From: an uncultured Aquimarina sp.
GTDB taxonomy: Bacteria; Bacteroidota; Bacteroidia; Flavobacteriales; Flavobacteriaceae
Length of the DNA stretch: 64,000 nucleotides
Reading direction: 5' to 3'
Assembly (NCBI GenBank): GCA_947496555.1
Contig: CANMDH010000005.1
Coordinates: 92,301-156,300 of the forward strand
Every line of letters begins with the position of its first letter. Within the stretch, counting starts at the first letter, position 1. The translations under genes and the position numbers were made by a program. Below the pieces are notes generated by a model. It did not search any database and had not been told where the DNA came from. It saw nothing but the letters and a program-made list of their open reading frames with translations. Of the stretch, positions 56,821 through 64,000 are shown piece after piece.

Positions 56821-58602
56821 ATGAAAACGCTAATCAAAAGATTAACGGTACCTTTTATGTGCCTGTTTTTAATGAATTTTTTCTTATCATGTCAAGACGA
56901 CGATAACCTAGAAAACGAACCAGAACTTACCGAATTTGAAGAATCTCCAATTATTAGTTTCGATGAAATTGATAAAATGACCCAAAATACTATCGATGGA
57001 GAATTAGATGTAGAAGAAAAATCAGCTTCGTTAGATAATAAATTCTTTGGTTTTAATATTAGCCGAGAAAAAAGAGTATATGATTTCTCTGCATCTGTAA
57101 ATAGTGGAGCAGGAGCAGGGACAGAAATTGCAGGAGAACTCAAACTTAATTTCACTCTGTACCATGCAAACTTTACTATAGTTAGGGGGAATTTAACATT
57201 ACCCGATGGTACCAAAGCCCGTGTTCGAGGTGCGATTGTAAGTGATGGAGTGGTGTATTTGATTATCAATCCACCGGGTAGAGATCTAATTTTTGGAATC
57301 GGAAAAATAGCAGATAGTGGTGATATAAATGGAAGTTTTAGGTTCTTTACCTCTGGAGGATTAGGAAGAGGAATATGGAAAGCCGAACTTACAGAAACTA
57401 CCTTCCCTAATAAAACTATTGTAGAGCTAATTGTTGAAGATGGTAGGTTTACATCTTTGGTAGGAGCGCTGCAAGCCACAGAATTAGTGGATGCATTATC
57501 TAGCGAAGGACCATTTACTGTATTTGCACCCACAGATGATGCTTTTGCAGCTTTAGATGAAATACCACCATTAGATGTCTTAAAAGAAATATTATTATAC
57601 CATGTGGCAAACGGCAGATTTAATACTCAGGCTTTGCTCGCAGAAGAAATGATCATGACTTTACAAGGCGAAAATGTGAAAGTGAGTCTTAATGAGAATA
57701 ATGAAATTGTGATCAATGATAAAGTGAAATTACTTTCTGCCAATATAGGTGGATCAAATGGAGTTATTCAAGTTATAGATGCAGTTTTAATCCCACCGTC
57801 ATTTCAACCTCTCCCAAGTATTGTTGAAATTGCTGTGGCAACACCAGAGTTATCTACTCTTGTAAGTGCTTTGCAGAGTGCAGATTTGGTAGATGCCCTA
57901 AGTGGTGATGGGCCATTCACAGTTTTTGCACCTACCAACGAAGCTTTTGATGCCTTGGATGCGATTCCTACGGGGGACGCCCTAAAAGAAGTACTATTAT
58001 ACCATGTTGCTTCTGGTAAATTTACTGCAGAAGACCTTATTCAAGGAGAAACAGTAACCGCATTGCAAGGAGATGAAGTAACGATTGAATTGGATGGTGA
58101 TGGAAATGTTATTCTTAACGGATCAATAAAGGTCATGATGGCCGATATCGAAGCTTCAAACGGAATTATTCATATTATTGAAGGAGTTTTGTTGCCTCCG
58201 GCCGATCTCCCATCCATTGTAGAGATTGCTATAAATACACCAGATCTATCAACTCTTGTTGCAGCTTTACAATCCGCAGATTTGGTAGATGCGCTTAGTG
58301 GTGAGGGGCCATTCACAGTTTTTGCCCCAACCAATGCCGCTTTTGATGCCTTGGATGCAATTCCTGATGGAGATGCTTTGAAAGAAGTATTGCTATACCA
58401 TGTCGCCTCTGGTAATTTCTCTACAGAAGATCTATTAACAGCAGAAACTGTTACCACACTCCAGGGAGAAGAAGTAACCATAGAAATATTTGACGGGGAT
58501 GTCGTTTTAAACGGAGAAATAGTTGTTAAAATGGCAGATATTGAAGCTTCCAACGGAATTATTCATGTGATTAACGGAGTTTTAATCCCTTCTGCTATCT
58601 AA
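56821..58602 (+). CDS. Fasciclin (FAS1) domain surface lipoprotein with N-terminal extra domain
   Basis: 593 residues. The lipoprotein signal (FLSCQDDD) is followed by an acidic linker, a beta-rich domain of unknown kind (about 75-195, GELKLNFTLYHANFTIVRGN, GSFRFFTSGGLGRGIWKAEL) and three FAS1 domains (about 197-330, 335-465, 467-593). The last two are near copies (shared SADLVDALSG, GPFTVFAPTN, LKEVLLYHVASG, MADIEASNGIIH). Likely a surface adhesin. It lies 123 bp behind the other FAS1 gene. Confidence 0.9.
   Translation: MKTLIKRLTVPFMCLFLMNFFLSCQDDDNLENEPELTEFEESPIISFDEIDKMTQNTIDGELDVEEKSASLDNKFFGFNISREKRVYDFSASVNSGAGAGTEIAGELKLNFTLYHANFTIVRGNLTLPDGTKARVRGAIVSDGVVYLIINPPGRDLIFGIGKIADSGDINGSFRFFTSGGLGRGIWKAELTETTFPNKTIVELIVEDGRFTSLVGALQATELVDALSSEGPFTVFAPTDDAFAALDEIPPLDVLKEILLYHVANGRFNTQALLAEEMIMTLQGENVKVSLNENNEIVINDKVKLLSANIGGSNGVIQVIDAVLIPPSFQPLPSIVEIAVATPELSTLVSALQSADLVDALSGDGPFTVFAPTNEAFDALDAIPTGDALKEVLLYHVASGKFTAEDLIQGETVTALQGDEVTIELDGDGNVILNGSIKVMMADIEASNGIIHIIEGVLLPPADLPSIVEIAINTPDLSTLVAALQSADLVDALSGEGPFTVFAPTNAAFDALDAIPDGDALKEVLLYHVASGNFSTEDLLTAETVTTLQGEEVTIEIFDGDVVLNGEIVVKMADIEASNGIIHVINGVLIPSAI
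57823..58590 (+). repeat. Tandem duplication coding for FAS1 domains 2 and 3
   Basis: Two consecutive units of about 385 bp. They share long exact DNA stretches such as GCAGATTTGGTAGATGC, GGGCCATTCACAGTTTTTGC and GCTTTTGATGCCTTGGATGC, which shows recent duplication or gene conversion within the gene. Confidence 0.8.
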
Positions 58603-58759
58603 AATTTACCAGAATTTGAGTTTATAAATTTCAAATTATTATTGAAAGATTTCACCGGTAAGAGCAACAAAAATTGATTCTTGCTGGTGATTTTTTTAAT
58701 TCTTAAAAATCTTATATAATTCTTGTAAACCCATTCTTTATTTATACGCTTCAAATCCT

Positions 58760-58767
58760 TAAATTTG
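58760..58767 (+). promoter_or_regulatory. -7 promoter element of ffh
   Basis: TAAATTTG (exact TAnnTTTG), 45 bp before the ffh ATG. The predicted leader folds as CCTGT/ACAGG (58770-58774 with 58801-58805) around CTATCT-ATAA-AGATAG (58775-58790). Confidence 0.6.
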
Positions 58768-58812
58768 CACCTGTCTATCTATAAAGATAGCATCTTCAAA
58801 ACAGGATAATAT

Positions 58813-60141
58813 ATGTTTGATAATTTAAGTGATAAGTTAGATAAGGCCTTACATATTCTTAAAGGTCACGGTCAGATTACAGAAATCAATGTTGCAGAGA
58901 CCCTTAAAGAAGTACGTAGAGCACTGGTAGATGCAGATGTTAATTATAAAATTGCCAAAGAGTTTACGGCCAGAGTAAAGGAGAAGGCTCTAGGCCAGGA
59001 TGTATTAAAAAGTCTAAAACCAGGCCAGTTAATGGTGAAGTTGGTAAAAGACGAACTTACAGAGTTAATGGGTGGAGATGTCGCAGGAGTTAATCTGTCA
59101 GGCGATCCTTCAGTAATTTTGATGTCAGGACTGCAAGGTTCTGGTAAAACCACTTTTTCTGGTAAACTTGCTAACTTTCTTAAAAATAAAAAGACCAAAA
59201 AACCTCTTTTAGTTGCTTGTGATGTATACCGACCCGCTGCAATAGATCAGTTACATGTTGTAGGAGAGCAGATTAATGTCGAGGTTTATAGTGATCGCGA
59301 TAATAATGATCCAGTAGCTATTGCCAAGGCCGGTGTGGCGCATGCAAAGGCAAACGGATTTAATGTAGTGATTATAGATACTGCAGGTCGTTTGGCTGTA
59401 GACAAAGTGATGATGACCGAGATTGCGAATATCCATAAGGCAGTGACCCCAGATGAAACCTTATTTGTGGTCGATTCTATGACAGGGCAAGATGCAGTAA
59501 ATACAGCAAAAGCATTTAATGATGTTCTAAACTTTGATGGTGTAATTCTTACCAAACTTGATGGTGATACACGCGGTGGTGCGGCGATATCTATAAAATC
59601 TGTAGTTAACAAACCGATCAAATTTATCGGTACGGGAGAAAAAATGGAAGCAATAGATGTTTTCTACCCCTCTCGTATGGCAGATCGTATCTTGGGGATG
59701 GGAGATGTAGTTTCTCTTGTAGAACGTGCTCAGGAGCAGTTTGATGAAGAAGAAGCTAGAAAACTTCAGAAAAAAATTGCCAAAAATCAATTTGGATTTG
59801 ATGATTTCTTAAAACAAATCCAGCAGATTAAAAAGATGGGTAATATGAAGGACTTGGTAGGAATGATACCAGGAGCCGGAAAAATGATGAAGAATATGGA
59901 TATAGATGATGATGCCTTTAAGCATATTGAAGCTATAATACATTCTATGACACCTGCAGAGAGATCAAAACCGCAAATTATTAATGCTAGTAGAAAAAAA
60001 CGTATTGGTAAAGGATCAGGTACCTCAATTCAACAAGTAAATCAATTGCTGAAACAGTTTGATCAAATGAGTAAGATGATGAAAATGATGCAGGGTGGGG
60101 GTGGCAAACGAATGATGCAGATGATGGGTAAAATGAGATAA
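58813..60141 (+). CDS. ffh: Signal recognition particle protein Ffh
   Basis: 442 residues; the SRP GTPase that delivers ribosomes with membrane-protein signal sequences to FtsY. N domain, then G domain (GLQGSGKTTFSGKLA, DTAGR, TKLDGDTRGGAA) and the Met-rich M domain (near PGAGKMMKNM, RIGKGSG, then QMSKMMKMMQGGG) that binds signal peptides and SRP RNA. No 4.5S RNA gene is recognised here. Confidence 0.98.
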   Translation: MFDNLSDKLDKALHILKGHGQITEINVAETLKEVRRALVDADVNYKIAKEFTARVKEKALGQDVLKSLKPGQLMVKLVKDELTELMGGDVAGVNLSGDPSVILMSGLQGSGKTTFSGKLANFLKNKKTKKPLLVACDVYRPAAIDQLHVVGEQINVEVYSDRDNNDPVAIAKAGVAHAKANGFNVVIIDTAGRLAVDKVMMTEIANIHKAVTPDETLFVVDSMTGQDAVNTAKAFNDVLNFDGVILTKLDGDTRGGAAISIKSVVNKPIKFIGTGEKMEAIDVFYPSRMADRILGMGDVVSLVERAQEQFDEEEARKLQKKIAKNQFGFDDFLKQIQQIKKMGNMKDLVGMIPGAGKMMKNMDIDDDAFKHIEAIIHSMTPAERSKPQIINASRKKRIGKGSGTSIQQVNQLLKQFDQMSKMMKMMQGGGGKRMMQMMGKMR

Positions 60142-60182
60142 CACAGAACAAATAATATAAATTTTATAGAGAATTTGGGGGA

Positions 60183-61064
60183 ATGGAAATATTAGACGGA
60201 AAAAAGGTAAGTAACGATATCAAGGATGAAATTGCTGTCGAAGTTCAAAAAATGAAAGAACGTGGCGAGAAAGTACCACATTTGGCGGCCGTATTGGTAG
60301 GTAACGATGGTGCCAGCTTAACCTATGTAGGTAGTAAAGTTAGAGCATGTGAGCGTGTTGGCTTTGAATCAACTTTAGTAAAAATGCCAAGCACCACTAG
60401 TGAAATAGAATTGTTGGCTAAAATCAAAGAACTTAATGAGAATGATGATATCGATGGATTTATTGTTCAGTTACCATTACCTCCTCAAATCGATACCCAA
60501 AAAGTATTATTAGCGGTAGATCCTGATAAGGATGTAGATGGTTTTCATCCCATGAACTTTGGAAAAATGGCATTAGATATGTCTACTTTTATACCCGCTA
60601 CACCATTTGGAATTTTGGAGTTATTAGAACGATATGATGTAGATACCAAAGGAAAGCACACGGTGGTTATCGGTAGAAGTCATATTGTTGGACGTCCTAT
60701 GAGCATTCTGATGGGAAGAAAAGGATGGCCAGGTAATTCTACTGTTACACTAACGCACAGTCATACAAAAAACATAACTCAGATTATTTCTCAGGCAGAT
60801 ATCGTGATTTCTGCATTGGGAGTGCCGAACTTTCTTAAAGCCGAAATGGTTAAAGACGATGCTGTGATTATTGATGTGGGTATTACCAGAGTGACCGATG
60901 ATTCTAGACCTAAAGGATATAAAATTGTAGGGGATGTGGATTTTGAAAATGTAAGTAAAAAAGCATCTTACATTACTCCTGTACCTGGTGGAGTCGGACC
61001 TATGACGATAGCAATGCTTCTTAAAAATACATTATTAGCAAGAGAAAGGCACAGAGCAGAATAA
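60183..61064 (+). CDS. folD: Bifunctional methylenetetrahydrofolate dehydrogenase/cyclohydrolase
   Basis: 293 residues; interconverts methylene-, methenyl- and 10-formyl-THF in one-carbon metabolism. Motifs: LTYVGSKVRACERVGFES (catalytic Lys), DGFIVQLPLPPQ, GRSHIVGRPMSILM (NADP site) and TPVPGGVGPMTIAMLL. It is 41 bp behind ffh and may share its transcript. A long palindromic element and a strong terminator follow. Confidence 0.97.
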   Translation: MEILDGKKVSNDIKDEIAVEVQKMKERGEKVPHLAAVLVGNDGASLTYVGSKVRACERVGFESTLVKMPSTTSEIELLAKIKELNENDDIDGFIVQLPLPPQIDTQKVLLAVDPDKDVDGFHPMNFGKMALDMSTFIPATPFGILELLERYDVDTKGKHTVVIGRSHIVGRPMSILMGRKGWPGNSTVTLTHSHTKNITQIISQADIVISALGVPNFLKAEMVKDDAVIIDVGITRVTDDSRPKGYKIVGDVDFENVSKKASYITPVPGGVGPMTIAMLLKNTLLARERHRAE

Positions 61065-61066
61065 TA

Positions 61067-61215
61067 ATACCAAATAAACTACATAATTACGCTTAAATAC
61101 TTGTTCATTTTCTCTCTTTCATTTACGTAGCTATGGCTATGTAAGAATTTCACAGCTTCGAAAGAGAGAAAAGCAACTTCGCATTTTTAACGTAATTATA
61201 TAATTCATTTGGTAT
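61067..61215. repeat. 149-bp nested palindromic element
   Basis: Outer arms: ATACCAAAT (61067-61075) with ATTTGGTAT (61207-61215), and ATAATTACG (61083-61091) with CGTAATTAT (61191-61199), separated by symmetric 7-nt unpaired stretches. Inside, TTTTCTCTCTTTC (61108-61120) pairs with GAAAGAGAGAAAA (61160-61172), and inside that TTACGTAGC (61123-61131) pairs with GCTATGTAA (61136-61144). It has no reading frame and begins 3 bp after the folD stop. It looks like a REP/MITE-like dispersed element or a folded RNA. Confidence 0.7.
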
Positions 61216-61238
61216 AATAAGTTTATGCACTTCTTAAC

Positions 61239-61290
61239 AAAAAAATAAGTCCTGGAAAAATTATATAATTTTTCCAGGACTTATTTTTTT
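61239..61290. terminator. Bidirectional terminator, 52-bp perfect palindrome
   Basis: Two 26-bp arms with no mismatch (core AATAAGTCCTGGAAAAATTA and its complement), A/T runs at both ends. It lies between the converging folD and SH3-protein genes and can stop transcription from both sides. Confidence 0.93.
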
Positions 61291-61331
61291 CTCTACTTTT
61301 TGTAGAATATAGAATAGAAAGAGAATAAAAA

Positions 61332-61360
61332 AAAACGTTAGAACAGAGTCCTAACGTTTT
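61332..61360 (-). terminator. Terminator after the SH3-domain gene
   Basis: AAAACGTTAG pairs with CTAACGTTTT around a 9-nt loop, and the minus strand continues in a T run. 43 bp past the stop. Confidence 0.88.
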
Positions 61361-61402
61361 GTTACATTTATATTTTGGTGATTAAAATGTAGGTATTGTA
61401 TT

Positions 61403-62557
61403 TTAATTATCGTTAAAGGCGTTGGCAGAAATATCATCCTGTCCACCAGTACTATAACCACCTCCAGAAGGAAGAAGGTCAAGTGATAAGTTATAAGAAG
61501 GCACATTAATACCTTTAGATGTTTTAACTGTATTGAAGTCTAAGATTTGCTTACCTTTTTCATATAAAGCATTTTTAGAAAAAGTTCCAAAACGCTTACC
61601 ATTTTTCATGGTCTCTACCCATTGCTTACCATAGGCGATTTTTAAGAAGTACTCTCCTTCAGGAATATTTCTGATAAACTGAGTTGTATTAGTGTTAATA
61701 TACGTTACACGCACTAACTCATCATCTTTTTCAGTTTGTCCCATTTTATACAGTTTTACAACAACCTCAGTATTTTTACCTACTTTGATTTTTAGGTAGT
61801 TGTCTAACTTATAATCAAACTTCCCTTTAAAGTTGAAAGACTTTGGTGTAGCACCAGACTTATACGTCTTTTTCTCCCAGCTAGAGTATTTATCCTCTCT
61901 ACTTACAGTCATAGTAGCAGCAGTAGGTCTGCTGTTATTGTTAGAACTAGAACCGTAAGATGGAGTAGTAGACTCTATTGGAGTAGAAGCGACGTCACCA
62001 CCTTTGGCAGCTCTACGTCTTGCGTCTTCAAGTGCTTTTTGAGTTTCTTTAGTATCAGCAAGTGCTTTTCTTGCTGCTGCATCTTTTGATCTTTTTGCTG
62101 CTTCTGCATCAGCGATAGCTTTGGCTGCATTAGCTTCAGCTTCTCTTTTTAAACGCTCTGCATTTGCAATTGCTTGTCTGGCTGCTTCTTCTGCAGCTCT
62201 TTTTGCCGCTTCTGCTTGTGCGATCGCTGCTGCTGCTGCTGCCTTTGCAGCTTCTCTTTTGGCGGCTGCTTCTTTTGCTGCTCTTTCAGCGTCTGCAATT
62301 CGACTATCTTCTGTTAACAGTCTAGTAAGAACAAAGCCGTTCATACTTTTGTACTGTATTGCACTCCAGTCTCCATAATTAGAACTCATTACATATACCT
62401 GCGTTCCTTGTGGAACTTCAGCAATGGTGTTAAAAGTTAAATCTGGACCACTTCGTACTTCTAATTTTTGAGAAGACATCAAATATTGCCCATCTTGTGC
62501 ATGGGCAGACGAGAAAGTAATCACCAAAAGTAGAATAAATGTAAAAATAGATTTCAT
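61403..62557 (-). CDS. Secreted SH3-domain protein with Ala-rich coiled coil
   Basis: 384 residues. Signal peptide (KSIFTFILLLVITFSSAHAQ), a bacterial SH3 domain (about 22-80, KLEVRSGPDLTFNTIAEVPQ, GFVLTRLL), a long Ala/Glu/Lys/Arg helix of about 95 residues (83-180) resembling TolA-type periplasmic coiled coils, a Ser/Pro linker, then a beta-rich C-terminal domain (about 230-370, NYLKIKVGKNTEVVVKLYK, NIPEGEYFLKIAYGKQWVE). The start is set at 62557 because it opens the signal peptide; an ATG at 62599 is in frame. SH3b domains often bind peptidoglycan; the role here is not known. Confidence 0.85.
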   Translation of the reverse strand: MKSIFTFILLLVITFSSAHAQDGQYLMSSQKLEVRSGPDLTFNTIAEVPQGTQVYVMSSNYGDWSAIQYKSMNGFVLTRLLTEDSRIADAERAAKEAAAKREAAKAAAAAAIAQAEAAKRAAEEAARQAIANAERLKREAEANAAKAIADAEAAKRSKDAAARKALADTKETQKALEDARRRAAKGGDVASTPIESTTPSYGSSSNNNSRPTAATMTVSREDKYSSWEKKTYKSGATPKSFNFKGKFDYKLDNYLKIKVGKNTEVVVKLYKMGQTEKDDELVRVTYINTNTTQFIRNIPEGEYFLKIAYGKQWVETMKNGKRFGTFSKNALYEKGKQILDFNTVKTSKGINVPSYNLSLDLLPSGGGYSTGGQDDISANAFNDN

Positions 62558-62625
62558 ATCTCTTGTTTTTAAGTAGATTGGGTTATAATTTTTATTCAAT
62601 AATATTTATAATTTATATTTCTAAG

Positions 62626-62633
62626 CAAAAATA
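62626..62633 (-). promoter_or_regulatory. -7 promoter element of the SH3-domain gene
   Basis: TATTTTTG on the minus strand (exact TAnnTTTG), 68 bp before the ATG. Confidence 0.5.
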
Positions 62634-63141
62634 TGCTTGAATGTACCATCAAAAATTGCTCTTCAAAAAGGATGCCAAAATAAATTTAACTTCATTTTCT
62701 TCTTAAAACCACTTTTGCAAAAGAGGTAAAGATTAACAAATTTTTAAAGAACAGTTTGATTTGTAATAGATTGCTTTTCAGTTGTTTAACAAAATTTTTC
62801 TTTAGTAAAACTTTAATATTTTGTATTAAAATACTGATAAGAAAACCATTAAATCAGATTCAAAAGTAGTGTTTTAATATTAAAAACACAACATCTTTTG
62901 ATTTTATTTGTACAAAAATATAGATTTTTTTCTTTGTTTTGTGTTTTTCAACGATTTTTTATTGCATTACAACCGATTTAAAGTCATTTTTTAACCTATT
63001 TTGTCGGTTTCATACTTGTTCTCTTTATAGAGGAAGAAAAAAGGAACAATTATGCTTATATATTAAAAGTAGTATGTGCAATCCGTAATTTTTGGAAACA
63101 ACTTACTTTTAACAAAGTTTAACAGATGTGGTTTTGATTTT
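62634..63141. other. Intergenic region between msrA and the SH3-domain gene
   Basis: About 500 bp of very A/T-rich DNA. No credible reading frame on either strand. A spaced 9-bp inverted repeat, TTAAAAGTA (63063-63071) with TACTTTTAA (63104-63112), is present but has no T run. Nothing else stands out. Confidence 0.55.
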
Positions 63142-63810
63142 CTAATGCTTTGCTTTAATAAGTTCTGGGAATCTTTTCTGAAATCTTTTTAGCCTCGGTA
63201 TGGATACATTTCTTATGTATGGGTTGTAGGGATTTCTTTTTTCATAATCTTGATGATAATCTTCTCCTGTCCAAAATTTTTGAAATGGAAGTATTTCGGC
63301 TGCGATTTTTCTATTTAATTTTTTGCTTAAGGCTTGCTTTTTTTCTTCTATTATTTTTTTCTGTTCTTCGTTTTGATAAAAAATAATAGATCGGTATTGC
63401 GAACCGCGATCAGGGCCTTGTCCGTTTACTTGAGTTGGGTTTTGGGAACCGAAGTATACATCGACCAATGTGGCAAAAGATACAATATTTGGGTTGTAAT
63501 AAATTTCTACCGCTTCGGCATGGCCAGTACGTCCTGTGTTACTAGTTTCATATGTGGGGTTTTGTGTATGCCCACCGGCATATCCTGATATTGATTCTTT
63601 AACACCTTTTACGCTTTCGTATATTGCCTCTACACACCAAAAACATCCACTGGCAAAATAAGCTCTTTCTAACCCGTCGACTGAAGGGGCTTGAATTGGA
63701 TCAAGATTTTGAGTAGATTTTTTTTCATTCTTTGATGATTGACCATTACTTTGACAACTCATTAATAAGAAGCAAGTGGTAAGTACTATTATATAAGGTA
63801 TTTTTTTCAT
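63142..63810 (-). CDS. msrA: Peptide-methionine (S)-S-oxide reductase MsrA, lipoprotein form
   Basis: 222 residues; repairs oxidised methionine. A type II signal peptide (FLLMSC, Cys19) indicates export as a lipoprotein, so it works in the envelope. The active site is GCFWC (Cys56 nucleophile, Cys59), followed by GYAGGHTQNPTYE, TGRTGHAEAVEIYYNP and GSQYRSIIFY. There is no further Cys after residue 59, so recycling would have to use Cys59 or an external reductant. Long for MsrA mainly because of the signal and linker. Confidence 0.96.
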   Translation of the reverse strand: MKKIPYIIVLTTCFLLMSCQSNGQSSKNEKKSTQNLDPIQAPSVDGLERAYFASGCFWCVEAIYESVKGVKESISGYAGGHTQNPTYETSNTGRTGHAEAVEIYYNPNIVSFATLVDVYFGSQNPTQVNGQGPDRGSQYRSIIFYQNEEQKKIIEEKKQALSKKLNRKIAAEILPFQKFWTGEDYHQDYEKRNPYNPYIRNVSIPRLKRFQKRFPELIKAKH

Positions 63811-63817
63811 TATATAT

Positions 63818-63825
63818 CAAATTTA
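63818..63825 (-). promoter_or_regulatory. Candidate msrA promoter, near-leaderless
   Basis: TAAATTTG on the minus strand (exact TAnnTTTG) followed by 7 nt and then the ATG, so the mRNA would start at or just before the start codon. Confidence 0.45.
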
Positions 63826-63929
63826 ATTATTGGTCTATAGATTGGAAAAAAACTTTCAGTAAATTGGTATGAATATAAAATTAGATACATATTGTGTAAA
63901 CATTTCTTAAAAGAACGATAAATAAAAAG

Positions 63930-63964
63930 AGGCTGTCTAAAAACATTTAGGCAGTCTTTTTTAT
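63930..63964 (+). terminator. Terminator hairpin near the window end
   Basis: AGGCTGTCTAAA pairs with TTTAGGCAGTCT (two G-T pairs) around AACA, followed by T-rich sequence. On the minus strand the two G-T pairs become mismatches, so it folds best as plus-strand RNA, although no plus-strand gene precedes it. Confidence 0.7.
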
Positions 63965-64000
63965 TTTAGTTTATTTTCTATTTTGGAGTTTTTGCTTTGA

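Noticed and set aside
56892-57533. 213-residue frame antisense to the second fasciclin gene
   Set aside because: Ser/Pro/Leu-rich composition typical of the reverse strand of a FAS1 gene; no signal peptide, no motif and no promoter.
57823-58590. CRISPR-like repeats in the fasciclin gene
   Set aside because: The repeats are in-frame protein domains of about 385 bp, not short repeats with spacers; no CRISPR array was found in the window.
62121-62378. Ala/Ser-rich frame on the plus strand at 62.1-62.4 kb
   Set aside because: It mirrors the Ala-rich coiled coil of the SH3-domain protein on the other strand.
63063-63112. Spaced 9-bp inverted repeat as msrA terminator
   Set aside because: A/T-rich arms, 32-nt spacer and no T run; insufficient for a terminator call.
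63930-63964. GGCTGTCTAAAA-like end of an insertion sequence
   Set aside because: Both arms form one compact hairpin with a T run, and no transposase or second end is present; a terminator explains it.

Overview
The window is low-GC DNA from a member of the Bacteroidota, almost certainly a Flavobacteriaceae species. The signs are three SusC/SusD pairs, SusC proteins with a CarboxypepD-like N-terminal domain, promoters of the TAnnTTTG type, little use of Shine-Dalgarno sites, a sigma/FecR/TonB-receptor set, and the gene order rplQ-carA-eno-gltA. The genus cannot be fixed from the sequence alone. No rRNA, tRNA, CRISPR array, transposase or prophage gene was seen.

Layout. 1-4.3 kb: the end of an outer membrane protein gene, a secreted protein of unknown function, rarA, a rhomboid protease and rlmB. 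4.3-20.9 kb (minus strand): three consecutive SusC/SusD outer membrane uptake pairs plus two accessory genes, with no glycoside hydrolase, sulfatase or peptidase beside them. 21.4-38.6 kb (plus strand): one long ribosomal protein cluster (rpsL-rpsG-fusA-rpsJ, then rplC to rplO, secY, infA, rpmJ, rpsM, rpsK, rpsD, rpoA, rplQ). 38.7-42.8 kb: carA, eno and gltA, each followed or preceded by clear terminators and promoters. 43.0-45.3 kb: a three-gene operon of two guanidine-group hydrolases (DDAH-like and CtlX-like) and an Rrf2 regulator. 45.3-50.5 kb: a CpeT-like lipoprotein, an SDR/DUF2867 protein, a small unknown protein, argS and a GNAT acetyltransferase. 50.5-54.5 kb (minus): ECF sigma factor, FecR anti-sigma factor and a TonB-dependent receptor with an STN signalling domain. 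54.5-58.6 kb: three surface lipoproteins, two of them made of fasciclin (FAS1) domains. 58.8-64 kb: ffh, folD, an SH3-domain protein with an Ala-rich coiled coil, and msrA.

How it works together. Most of the window is core growth machinery (ribosome, translocon, RNA polymerase alpha, SRP GTPase, glycolysis, TCA, one-carbon metabolism) next to envelope uptake systems. The strongest unexplained signal is in the ribosomal cluster: genes are usually under 25 bp apart, but five gaps of 60-180 bp (before rplC, rpsH, rpmJ, rpsD and rplQ) each hold a distinct foldable element, in one case ending in an intrinsic terminator. These look like a set of cis-acting r-protein leaders. Other points worth checking are a terminator inside the argS leader, a 149-bp nested palindromic element after folD, a shared promoter/leader block before the SusC genes, and a stem-loop directly after one SusD stop codon. 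No wholly new multi-gene system could be shown.
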